From Lysobacterales bacterium (lineage in GTDB: Bacteria > Pseudomonadota > Gammaproteobacteria > Xanthomonadales > Ahniellaceae), in contig JACPFU010000004.1 in NCBI GenBank assembly GCA_016182785.1, positions 1 to 64,000 of the forward strand: a stretch of 64,000 bases of DNA, in the 5' to 3' direction. Positions 30,083 through 38,279 of the stretch are shown here, in pieces. Each line of letters starts with the position of its first letter. Within the stretch, counting starts at the first letter, position 1. The position numbers were made by a program, and so were the translations under genes. The notes under the pieces were generated by a model. That model searched no databases, was not told the DNA's origin, and saw nothing but the letters and a program-made list of their open reading frames with translations.

Positions 30083-30838
30083 ATGGCGATCAAGATCGGC
30101 AAGAAGATCAAGGGCTACAGCGTGATGCGGCCGGAAGACAAGGCCAAGACCGTACCCGAGGTCGCGATGAGCGCTCCCGCCGAGGCGATCGCGATGCCGA
30201 AAACCGCCGAGGTCATCCAGATGACCGAGCAGGTGGAACGGCCCGACGTGCTGATCGGCTCGACCTACAAGGTCAAGTCGCCACTGTTCGAGCACGCGCT
30301 GTATGTGACCATCAACGACATCGTGCTGAACCAGGGCACCGAGCATGAGTTGCGGCGTCCGTTCGAGGTGTTCATCAACTCCAAGAACATGGACCACTTC
30401 CAGTGGATCGTGGCGCTGACGCGAATCATGAGCGCGGTGTTCCGCAAGGGTGGCGACGTCACCTTCCTGGTCGAGGAAATGAAGGCGGTGTTCGATCCGC
30501 GCGGCGGCTATTTCAAGGCCGGCGGCGTGTACATGCCCTCGATCGTTGCCGAGATCGGCACCGTGGTCGAAGAGCACCTGAAGTCGATCGGACTGATCCA
30601 CGATCCGGAAATGAGCGCCGAGGCGCGCAAGCTGATCGCCGACAAGCGCGCGGCCTACGAGGCGCGCTCAAAAAAAAAGCACGCTGACGCATTGACCGAA
30701 GCCGCACCCGCCGCCGCCGACACCGCCGAGAAGTTCCCGGCGAGCGCGACCATGTGCGGCAAGTGCAATACCAAGGCCACCATCATCATGGATGGCTGCG
30801 CCACCTGCCTGAACTGCGGCTACTCGAAGTGCGGCTGA
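30083..30838 (+). CDS. nrdJb: Class II ribonucleotide reductase C-terminal protein (NrdJb)
   Basis: The 251-residue protein corresponds to the C-terminal portion of one-chain NrdJ enzymes. A TSCPD-type domain (YVTINDIVLNQGTEHELRRPFEVF) occupies the middle. The C-terminus carries six Cys (225, 228, 239, 242, 245, 250) in MCGKC and CATCLNCGYSKCG, which provide the thiols that re-reduce the NrdJa active site. ATG 30083 is chosen over the 30002 start because the extra 27 residues are low-complexity and a GGGACCGGAA sequence precedes 30083. NrdJa should be inactive without it. Confidence 0.9.
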   Translation: MAIKIGKKIKGYSVMRPEDKAKTVPEVAMSAPAEAIAMPKTAEVIQMTEQVERPDVLIGSTYKVKSPLFEHALYVTINDIVLNQGTEHELRRPFEVFINSKNMDHFQWIVALTRIMSAVFRKGGDVTFLVEEMKAVFDPRGGYFKAGGVYMPSIVAEIGTVVEEHLKSIGLIHDPEMSAEARKLIADKRAAYEARSKKKHADALTEAAPAAADTAEKFPASATMCGKCNTKATIIMDGCATCLNCGYSKCG

Positions 30839-30900
30839 GGCCGCGTCTCAGCTTCTGAGACAACCATCCGCCGCAATGCCCGCCTCGATGGAGGTGGGCG

Positions 30901-33321
30901 ATGCGGATGGCGAACGGGCTTGCGGCGAGCGTGCCGGACGATGGCGCTGACACGGATCGGCGGCGCATCGATGGTGCCGCCCTGGCGCAGCGGCTGTTGC
31001 GCAAGTACCCCGAGCGGGTGACCGCGCAGGTTGCGATCCACGCGCGCGCCGCGCGCCATGCTCCGCTGCCGCCCGACCTGCCGGCCGCAATCCAGCGCGC
31101 GTTGCACGCGCGCGGCATCTTCCAGTTGTACAGCCATCAGGCCGAGGCCTGGCAGGCGGTTCGACGCGGTGAGGACGTGGTGGTGGTGACACCGACGGCG
31201 TCCGGCAAGTCGCTGTGCTACCTGCTGCCGGTGCTCGCCGACGCGATGGCGACGCGCGCCAAGTCCCTGTTCCTGTTTCCGACCAAGGCGCTCGCCCAGG
31301 ACCAGGTGGCCGAGCTGCTCGAACTGAACCGCGCCGGCGACCTCGGCGTGCGCGCCTACACCTTCGACGGCGACACGCCGGGTGACGCGCGCCAGGCGAT
31401 CCGCCTGCATGGCGATGTCGTGGTCAGCAATCCGGACATGCTGCACCAGGCCATCCTGCCGCACCACACCAAGTGGGCGCAGTTCTTCGAGCAGCTCAAG
31501 TACGTGGTGATCGACGAAGTGCACACCTACCGTGGCGTGTTCGGTGCGCATGTCGCCAACCTCGTGCGCCGGCTGCGGCGGATCTGCGCGTTCTACGGCG
31601 CGCGTCCGCAGTTCATCCTGTGCTCGGCGACGATCGGCAATCCGGCCGAACATGCGTCGGCGCTGATCGAGTCCACGGTGCACGCGATCACCGACAGCGG
31701 CGCGCCGGTCGGCGAGAAACACGTGCTGCTGTGGAATCCGCCAGTGATCAACCCCGATCTCGGCCTGCGCGCCTCGGCGCGCTCGCAGTCGAACCGCATT
31801 GCGCGTCTCGCGATCAAGGCCGGCCTCAAGACCCTGGTGTTCGCGCAGTCGCGCACCATGGTCGAAGTGCTGACGAAGTACCTGAAGGACGTGTTCGACC
31901 ATGACCCGCGCAAGCCGGCGCGGGTGCGTGCCTATCGCGGCGGCTACCTGCCGAGCGAACGCCGCAGTGTCGAACGCGAGATGCGCGCTGGTCATGTCGA
32001 CGGCATCGTTGCCACCCATGCGCTCGAACTGGGGGTCGACATCGGTGCGCTCGACGTGGTTGTGCTGAACGGCTATCCGGGCTCGATCGCGGCGACCTGG
32101 CAACGCTTCGGCCGCGCCGGTCGCCGCCAGCAGGCCAGCCTCGGCGTGCTGGTCGCCTCCAGCGATCCGCTCGACCAGTACCTGGTGCGCCATCCCGAAT
32201 TCTTCCAGGACGCACCGCCCGAGCACGCGCGCATCGCGCCCGACCAGGCCCTGATCCTGCTCGACCACATCCGCTGCGCGGCATTCGAGCTGCCGTTCGT
32301 GGGCAGCGAGCCGTTCGGTCCGATCGCGCCGGCGCCCTATCTGGAGCTGCTGGCCGAGGCCGGCGTCGTGCACCGCGAAGGCGAGCGCTGGGAGTGGATC
32401 GCCGACAGTTATCCGGCGAATGCGGTCAGCCTGCGCTCGGTCGCCGACGGCAATTTCGTGGTCGTCGATCGCAGCGAAGGGCGCCAGCAGATCATCGCCG
32501 AAGTCGACTACAGCGCCGCGGCGCTGACCTTGTACGAAGGCGCGATCCACATGATCCAGTCGACGCCCTACCAGGTCGAGCGCCTCGACTGGAGCGGGCG
32601 CAAGGCCTTCGTCACCCGCACCCAGGTCGACTACTACACCGACGCGATCGACTACACCCGGCTGAAGGTGCTGGCGCAGTTCGATGGGGCGGTCAGCGGA
32701 CTCGGTCATGCCCGCCACGGCGAGGTCCATGTCGTGCGTCGCGTCGCCGGCTACAAGAAGATCCGCTACTACACCCACGAGAACATCGGCTACGGGCCGG
32801 TGAACCTGCCCGACCAGGAGCTGCACACCAGCGCCCTCTGGTGGCAGCTGACGCAGGCGGTGCTGGACGAAGCCTTCGCCTCGCGCCAGGCCGCGCTCGA
32901 TGGTTTTCTGGGTGCCGCGGTCGCCCTGCATCTGGTCGCGACCGTCGCGGTGATGGCCGACGCGCGCGACTTGCAGAAGGCGGTCGGCAGCGGCGACGGC
33001 GCCTGGTTCGCGACCAGCGACACGCGCGGGCGTGGCAGCCTGCGTGCCGCCGATGGCAGCGGCGCGGCCGCGGACGCACTCGCCCAGTTCATGCCGACCG
33101 TGTTCCTGTACGACGCCTATCCCGGCGGCATCGGGCTCAGCGAACCCCTGTACCAGCGCCGGGACGAGTTGTTGCTGCGGGCGCGCGAACTGGTCGTCGG
33201 CTGCGACTGCACGGCCGGTTGTCCGGCTTGCATCGGGCCGGTGCTGGCCGCGGACGAAGCGAGTGCGGTCACGCCGAAGCAACTGGCCCAGCGCGTGCTC
33301 AGCCTGCTGGCGACGCGATGA
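30901..33321 (+). CDS. DEAD/DEAH-box helicase with DUF1998, MrfA/YprA-like
   Basis: The 806-residue SF2 helicase has Walker A TPTASGKS (K103), the DEVH box at 205-208, SAT (FILCSATIGNP), the helicase C-terminal lobe with ATHALELGVDIGALD and QRFGRAGRR, and a C-terminal DUF1998-type region with four Cys (768, 770, 774, 777; CDCTAGCPAC). This is the layout of Bacillus subtilis YprA/MrfA, which with MrfB removes mitomycin-type DNA adducts. The next gene is a matching exonuclease and overlaps it by four bases. ATG 30901 has an ideal GGAGGT five bases upstream. A small hairpin (GTCTCAG/CTGAGAC, 30845-30861) separates it from nrdJb. Confidence 0.9.
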   Translation: MRMANGLAASVPDDGADTDRRRIDGAALAQRLLRKYPERVTAQVAIHARAARHAPLPPDLPAAIQRALHARGIFQLYSHQAEAWQAVRRGEDVVVVTPTASGKSLCYLLPVLADAMATRAKSLFLFPTKALAQDQVAELLELNRAGDLGVRAYTFDGDTPGDARQAIRLHGDVVVSNPDMLHQAILPHHTKWAQFFEQLKYVVIDEVHTYRGVFGAHVANLVRRLRRICAFYGARPQFILCSATIGNPAEHASALIESTVHAITDSGAPVGEKHVLLWNPPVINPDLGLRASARSQSNRIARLAIKAGLKTLVFAQSRTMVEVLTKYLKDVFDHDPRKPARVRAYRGGYLPSERRSVEREMRAGHVDGIVATHALELGVDIGALDVVVLNGYPGSIAATWQRFGRAGRRQQASLGVLVASSDPLDQYLVRHPEFFQDAPPEHARIAPDQALILLDHIRCAAFELPFVGSEPFGPIAPAPYLELLAEAGVVHREGERWEWIADSYPANAVSLRSVADGNFVVVDRSEGRQQIIAEVDYSAAALTLYEGAIHMIQSTPYQVERLDWSGRKAFVTRTQVDYYTDAIDYTRLKVLAQFDGAVSGLGHARHGEVHVVRRVAGYKKIRYYTHENIGYGPVNLPDQELHTSALWWQLTQAVLDEAFASRQAALDGFLGAAVALHLVATVAVMADARDLQKAVGSGDGAWFATSDTRGRGSLRAADGSGAAADALAQFMPTVFLYDAYPGGIGLSEPLYQRRDELLLRARELVVGCDCTAGCPACIGPVLAADEASAVTPKQLAQRVLSLLATR

Positions 33322-34142
33322 ACGCCAGCATCGAACAACTGCGGCGCCTGCGCGCGCAGGCGGGCGTGGCCACGTTGCCGGGTGCGACGCCGCCTGCGGC
33401 AGCGGCCTCGCCTTCGATGTTGCGCAGCTTGCTGCAACGCCATCGCCGCATCGACGGCGGCCCGCCGGATCGTGATCGCGCATTGCCGGGTGTCGAAGTC
33501 GCCGAAGGCTTGCGTTGCCTCGAGACGCGGCTCGACTGGTTGCCGGCACCGACCGCGATCGCCACCGGATTCGATCGTCACCACGCCGACAGTGCGCCGA
33601 TCGCCGCGCAGCGCATGCTCGCCTTCGATACCGAAACCACCGGGCTCGCCGGCGGCAGCGGCACGCGTGCGTTCATGATCGGCGCCGCCGACTGGCATGG
33701 CGGCGGCCTGCGCATCCGCCAGTTGCTGATCACGACGATGGCCGCCGAAGCCGCGATGCTCGATCGGTTCGCGCAGTGGTGCGGCGAGCACGACGTGCTC
33801 GTCAGCTACAACGGCAAGTGTTACGACGCGCCGCTGCTGGCGGCGCGCTATCGGCTCGCGCGCCGCGCCAATCCACTCGCCGGGCTGATGCATCTCGACC
33901 TGCTGCATCCGGCGCGCCGCCGCTGGCGCGGGATCTACGAGAACTGTCGGCTGGCGACGATCGAACGACAGGTGCTCGGCGTGCTGCGCGAGGACGACTT
34001 GCCGGGCTCCGAAGCGCCGGCGGCGTGGCTTGCCTACCTGCGCGGCGGCTCGGCCGCAAACCTGCGCCGTGTTTGTACCCACAACGCGACCGATCTGAGC
34101 AGCCTGATGGCGTTGCTGCTGCGCCTCGCCGCAGCGGCCTGA
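33318..34142 (+). CDS. RNase H-like exonuclease, MrfB/YprB-like
   Basis: The 274-residue protein has a DEDD-family 3'-5' exonuclease fold: D104 and E106 in FDTETTGLAGG, a middle SYNGKCYDAPLL with the third acidic residue, and CTHNATDLSSL near the end with the last Asp. This matches the YprB_RNaseH_2 group. The gene overlaps the helicase stop (ATGA at 33318-33321), so both are made together and probably act as one repair complex. The first 95 residues are Ala/Arg-rich and poorly conserved. Confidence 0.87.
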   Translation: MNASIEQLRRLRAQAGVATLPGATPPAAAASPSMLRSLLQRHRRIDGGPPDRDRALPGVEVAEGLRCLETRLDWLPAPTAIATGFDRHHADSAPIAAQRMLAFDTETTGLAGGSGTRAFMIGAADWHGGGLRIRQLLITTMAAEAAMLDRFAQWCGEHDVLVSYNGKCYDAPLLAARYRLARRANPLAGLMHLDLLHPARRRWRGIYENCRLATIERQVLGVLREDDLPGSEAPAAWLAYLRGGSAANLRRVCTHNATDLSSLMALLLRLAAAA

Positions 34143-34225
34143 TCCGGCCGCTGCCCGGGCGACCGCGAACGCGGGCGGCGCTATGCTCGGCGGCATCGAC
34201 ACCATCCGTTCGCGAGGAGTTCCGC

Positions 34226-34456
34226 ATGTCCGCCCGCTGGGTCAAGCTGCCGAATGGCAACATCATCGACGCCGGTCGCGTCGCCTATGTCAGCAAGCCC
34301 GACGCCTATCCGGGCATCGACGGTGACGGCAACGACCGCACCGAATATGCGGTGACCTTCGGCACCGAATTCACCCGGGACACCTGGATGACCGTCACCG
34401 GCACCAAGGACGAGATCTCGGCGCTGGTGCGGCAGTTGCTCGGCGCGCAGGCCTGA
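34226..34456 (+). CDS. Small hypothetical protein (76 residues)
   Basis: I do not recognise this protein. It is soluble, mildly acidic, with a beta-rich pattern: RWVKLPNGNIIDAGRVAYVS, then EYAVTFGTEFTRDTWMTVTGTKDEI and a final helix SALVRQLLGAQ. A GAGGAG sequence nine bases before the ATG supports expression. Codon use is like the neighbours. It follows the exonuclease gene by 83 bases and has a TATGCT motif upstream (34182-34187), so it may be transcribed alone. Confidence 0.7.
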   Translation: MSARWVKLPNGNIIDAGRVAYVSKPDAYPGIDGDGNDRTEYAVTFGTEFTRDTWMTVTGTKDEISALVRQLLGAQA

Positions 34457-34575
34457 GCCCGCCCGGAGCCCGCGCGCACAAAGATTGACCAAGGACGCAG
34501 CCGCGGGAGCGGCAGCGGCATTGGCCGTGGTGGCCGGCGGTGGCACCATCGCCGGGGGTCTGCGGGAGGTACTCG

Positions 34576-37320
34576 ATGCCGGCGGCAGCGGCAAGGCAGG
34601 GCACGGTGGATGCGGTCCGGTTGGCAGACGGGCTGCGCAGCCGGGCCGTGCTTGCGGCCGCGGCGCTGATCCTGCTGCTGTGGTTGGGACTGGTGCTGCT
34701 GCCGGTGCTCGATGGGCGAATGCCGTCCGACCTGGTGTTTGCCGGTCTGCGCGCACCACTGCTCGCGCTGGCCGCGGCGATGACCATTCACCATGCGCTG
34801 GTCGGGCTGCGGCCCGGACGCGTGCGACGCTCCTGGCTGCTGATCGGCGTCGCCATCGCGTCCGTCTGCATCGGCGAGTTGTGGCGCGTACGCATGCACC
34901 TCGGCGGCGCACAGAACCAGTTGCTCGGCCTGTCCGACGTGTTCTACCTCGCGTACTTCCCGTTGCTGCTTGCGGGGCTGCTGCAATTGCCGCGCGTGTT
35001 CAGCGGTCGCAGCGATCTGGCCAAGTTCGTGCTCGACTGCGCCACGGTCGCGGTTGGCGGCGGCATGTTCGTCTGGCACTTCGCGATCCGTCCGGCGCTG
35101 GTCGTCAACGCCGGCACCGATCCGCAGGTGGCTTGGGTTGCGATCGCCTATCCGGTCGGTGACCTGCTGACCCTGCTCGGCATCGCCACCGTCCTGCTGC
35201 GCCTGCCCGTGGGGCCGACGCGGCTCGCCTACGTGCTGCTCGCGGCAGCGCTCGGGGCGAGTCTGGTCGGCGATCTGTCGTGGGTGCTCACGCAACTGCT
35301 GACCGGCACACCGGACAAGCTGGTGGCGGAGACGCTGTGGTTCGCCCAGGCGCTGGTGTTCGTGGTCATGGCCGAAGTCGCGCGGCGCCACGCCAGCGCC
35401 TTCAACGAACGCCGCGACGACCGCGTCGGCCGCTTTGCAGTGCTGCCCTACCTGGCCCTGGCTGCGGGTTACGCGCTGATCGCCGGCGTCGTCGTGGTCG
35501 AACCGTCCGCGCAGCACGACGCGCTGCGCAGCCTGCTGTTCTGGGGCGCGCTGCTGATCGCCTGCGTGCTCGCGCGCCAGGGACTGGCGAGCCGCGAGAC
35601 CGCGTTGCTGCTCGGCGAACGCGCGCGTCTTTCCAGCGAGAGCCGCCTGGCCAAGCTGATCGAGAACGCCGCCGACGGCATCTTCGTGCTCGACCACGAG
35701 TTGTGCGTGCGCTACGCCAGTCCCTCGGCGCTGCGCCTGCTCGCGGCGGGCGAGGAGCGACTGCACGGGCAGCCGATCAGCGCGTTCCTGCCGGCGGATG
35801 ACGCCGAGTCGCTGCGCACGTTGATGGCCTCGCTCGACCACGAGACCGGGCGTCGCGTCGGCAAGCTGGTGTTGCGCTTCGCCGGCGAGGGCGGCACCCC
35901 GATCTGGGCCGAGACCACGGTGACCGACCAGCGCCACGATCCGGCGCTCGGCGGCGTGGTGCTGAACGTGCGCGACGTGACCGCGCACCATCGCCTGGAA
36001 GAGCAGATGCAGCACGAGGCGCTGCATGATGCGCTGACCCAGTTGCCGAACCGCGAGCTGTTCCTCGACCGCGTCGCGCGCGCCGCCGCGAATGCGCGGC
36101 GCAGCGGCCAGCAGATCGCGGTCGCGGTGCTCGACCTGGACCAGTTCCGCCTGATCAACGACAGCCTCGGCCACGCCACCGGCGATCAGGTCATCGTGCT
36201 CGTGGCCGAGCGCCTGCGTGGCAGCCTGCGCAGCGGCGACACGCTGGCGCGCCTCGGCGCCGACGAGTTCGCGCTGCTGCTCGACGACAGCGGTGACCCC
36301 GCCGCGCTCAGCGCGCGCCTGGAGCGGGTGCTGGCCAGCTTCTCCGGGCCGTTTCGCATCGGCCACCACAGCCTGCGCCTGAGCGCGGGCATCGGCGTCG
36401 CGGTGGTACGCGAGGGCGCCAGCCCCGAAGAACTGCTGCGCGATGCCGACACCGCGGTCAGCACCGCCAAGCAGGCGGGACCGAACCGCTTTCACATCTT
36501 CGAAGCGGCGCTGCATGCGCGCGTGGTCGAGCGCCTGGCGATGCAGGCGGCGATTCCCGAAGCACTCGAGCACGACCGCTTCGTGGTGCAGCTGCAGCCG
36601 GTGGTCGGTCTGGCGGATGGCTATCCGATCGCGCTGCGGCCGCGGCTGCGCTGGCGCGACCCGGCGACGGCGCCGTTTCCGGTCGAACGCGTGCGCGACG
36701 TGGTTGGCGACATCGACGTCGCGTTCCGGCTCAGCGAATGGGTGCTCGCGACCGCACAGCGCGAGTACACCAGCCTGCTGCGCTACCAGCCCGCGGCCGG
36801 GGCGCTGTCGCTGCTGATCCCGCTCGACCACCGGCACATCCAGCACGCCCAGCTGGTGCCGCGGGTATCGGCGCTGCTCGACCAGATCGGCATGCCGGCG
36901 GTGAATCTGATGGTCGCGGTCAGCGAGGAAGCGCTCGGCGGCGACCGCGAGCTGGCAATGCGACCGCTGCGCCAGCTGCGCGGCCTCGGCGTGCGCCTGG
37001 CGCTGGCCCGCTTCGGCAGTCGTGCCTCGTCGCTCGCGGCACTGCATGAGCCGTTGTTCGACGCCATCATTTTGTCGCGCAGCCTGTCGCAGGCGCTGCA
37101 CGTCGGCGGCCGCGGCCACGCGCTGGTACGCGGCGTCATCGCCATGGCCGAGGCGCTCGGTGCGCGCGCGATCGCCACCGGGGTCGACAGCATCCAGATC
37201 CGCGATGCGTTGATCGAGCTGGGATGCCTGTATGGCATCGGTTCGGTGCTGGCGCAGCCGATGGCGCTCGAACACCTGTTGCCGTGGCTCGGCGGGCGCC
37301 TGTCCGAGAGCGGGCGTTGA
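34576..37320 (+). CDS. Membrane PAS-GGDEF-EAL protein with degenerate catalytic motifs
   Basis: The 914-residue protein has eight to ten N-terminal membrane helices (about 20-330), a PAS domain (about 370-470), a GGDEF domain and an EAL domain. The GGDEF site reads GADEF (561-565). In the EAL domain the catalytic EALLRW is replaced by ALRPRLRW, DDFGTG by ARFGSR and EGVE by TGVD, so phosphodiesterase activity is very unlikely and cyclase activity doubtful. It may be a c-di-GMP/GTP sensor or scaffold. Start ATG 34576 has GGAGGT five bases upstream and is preferred over an in-frame GTG at 34540. A paralogue with better motifs lies at 38266-40968. Confidence 0.9.
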   Translation: MPAAAARQGTVDAVRLADGLRSRAVLAAAALILLLWLGLVLLPVLDGRMPSDLVFAGLRAPLLALAAAMTIHHALVGLRPGRVRRSWLLIGVAIASVCIGELWRVRMHLGGAQNQLLGLSDVFYLAYFPLLLAGLLQLPRVFSGRSDLAKFVLDCATVAVGGGMFVWHFAIRPALVVNAGTDPQVAWVAIAYPVGDLLTLLGIATVLLRLPVGPTRLAYVLLAAALGASLVGDLSWVLTQLLTGTPDKLVAETLWFAQALVFVVMAEVARRHASAFNERRDDRVGRFAVLPYLALAAGYALIAGVVVVEPSAQHDALRSLLFWGALLIACVLARQGLASRETALLLGERARLSSESRLAKLIENAADGIFVLDHELCVRYASPSALRLLAAGEERLHGQPISAFLPADDAESLRTLMASLDHETGRRVGKLVLRFAGEGGTPIWAETTVTDQRHDPALGGVVLNVRDVTAHHRLEEQMQHEALHDALTQLPNRELFLDRVARAAANARRSGQQIAVAVLDLDQFRLINDSLGHATGDQVIVLVAERLRGSLRSGDTLARLGADEFALLLDDSGDPAALSARLERVLASFSGPFRIGHHSLRLSAGIGVAVVREGASPEELLRDADTAVSTAKQAGPNRFHIFEAALHARVVERLAMQAAIPEALEHDRFVVQLQPVVGLADGYPIALRPRLRWRDPATAPFPVERVRDVVGDIDVAFRLSEWVLATAQREYTSLLRYQPAAGALSLLIPLDHRHIQHAQLVPRVSALLDQIGMPAVNLMVAVSEEALGGDRELAMRPLRQLRGLGVRLALARFGSRASSLAALHEPLFDAIILSRSLSQALHVGGRGHALVRGVIAMAEALGARAIATGVDSIQIRDALIELGCLYGIGSVLAQPMALEHLLPWLGGRLSESGR

Positions 37321-37806
37321 TCAGTCTATCCACCACGCCAGCACGAAGGTGCCGAGCATGGTGAACACCACCGCGACCCGCACCGCCGCCGCCAGGATCA
37401 GCCCGAGCGCGGCCCCGCCGCCGGCGCGCGCGGCCTGCTGCAGATCGCGCTTGACCAGCCACTCGCCGAGCAGCGCGCCGAGGAACGGCCCCAGCACCAG
37501 CCCGGCCAGGCCGAAGAACAGGCCGACGATGACGCCAAGCGTGGCACCGACGAAGGCCCAGCCGCTGGCGCCGGCGACGCGGGTGCCGAACGCGCTCGCG
37601 ACCAGGTCGACGATGCTCGCGAACAGCGTGAGCACGGCGAGCACGCCGAGGGTGAGGCCGCCGACATGCCGGAAACCGTCGCTCCATGCCGCGAGCAGCA
37701 GTCCGGCGAACACCAGCGGCACCCCCGGCAGCGCCGGCAGCAGCATGCCGAGCAGGCCGACCACGACGAAGGCGGCGGCGAGTGCATATCCAATCGCGGG
37801 ATCCAT
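37321..37806 (-). CDS. DUF456 family membrane protein
   Basis: A 161-residue, Gly/Ala/Leu-rich protein with about four or five membrane helices. The opening YALAAAFVVVGLLGMLLPALPGVPLVFAGLLLAAW matches the DUF456 family, whose function is unknown. It contains the glycine-zipper-like FVGATLGVIVGLFFGLAGLVLGP. Its stop codon abuts the stop of the convergent GGDEF gene with no intergenic base. The start at 37806 is favoured over 37845 because the extra 13 residues are not family-like. Confidence 0.88.
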   Translation of the reverse strand: MDPAIGYALAAAFVVVGLLGMLLPALPGVPLVFAGLLLAAWSDGFRHVGGLTLGVLAVLTLFASIVDLVASAFGTRVAGASGWAFVGATLGVIVGLFFGLAGLVLGPFLGALLGEWLVKRDLQQAARAGGGAALGLILAAAVRVAVVFTMLGTFVLAWWID

Positions 37807-37844
37807 GAGCGACAATCGCGGCGCTGCGCATCGCAGCCTGCCCA

Positions 37845-38279
37845 ATGTATGCGGAAATGGCGCCGAATCCTGAACTGGTGACGCACCGCGGCGGTTGCCA
37901 CTGCGGGCGGGTGCGCTTCGAGGTCGACGCGCCGGCGCGACTCGACGTGCTCGACTGCAATTGCTCGATCTGCCGCTTGACCGGATTCCTGCACCTGATC
38001 GTGCCGGCGAGCGCGTTCCGCCTGCTGTCCGGGGAGTCCGAACTGAGCGAGTACCGCTTCGGCACCGGCGTCGCCCGTCACCTGTTCTGCCGGGTCTGCG
38101 GCATCAAGAGCTTCTACATCCCGCGCTCGCACCCGGACGGTGTCGACGTCAACGTGCGCGCGCTGCAGCGCGAGACCATCGCCGCGATCACCAGCACTGC
38201 CTTCGACGGCGAACACTGGGAGCAGGGCGCGGCGCAACTGCCGGCGTCGGCCGGCGGGTGGAACGATGAACGCGGTTGA
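37845..38279 (+). CDS. GFA family (glutathione-dependent formaldehyde-activating-like) protein
   Basis: The 144-residue protein has the CENP-V/GFA zinc-binding pattern: GGCHCGRVRFEV (about 17-28), LDCNCSICRLTGF, and FCRVCGIKSFYIPRS. The family was named for a glutathione-formaldehyde activity that is disputed for most members. An internal ATG at 37857 is an equally good start. Its 3' end overlaps the following GGDEF/EAL gene by 14 bases. Confidence 0.88.
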   Translation: MYAEMAPNPELVTHRGGCHCGRVRFEVDAPARLDVLDCNCSICRLTGFLHLIVPASAFRLLSGESELSEYRFGTGVARHLFCRVCGIKSFYIPRSHPDGVDVNVRALQRETIAAITSTAFDGEHWEQGAAQLPASAGGWNDERG

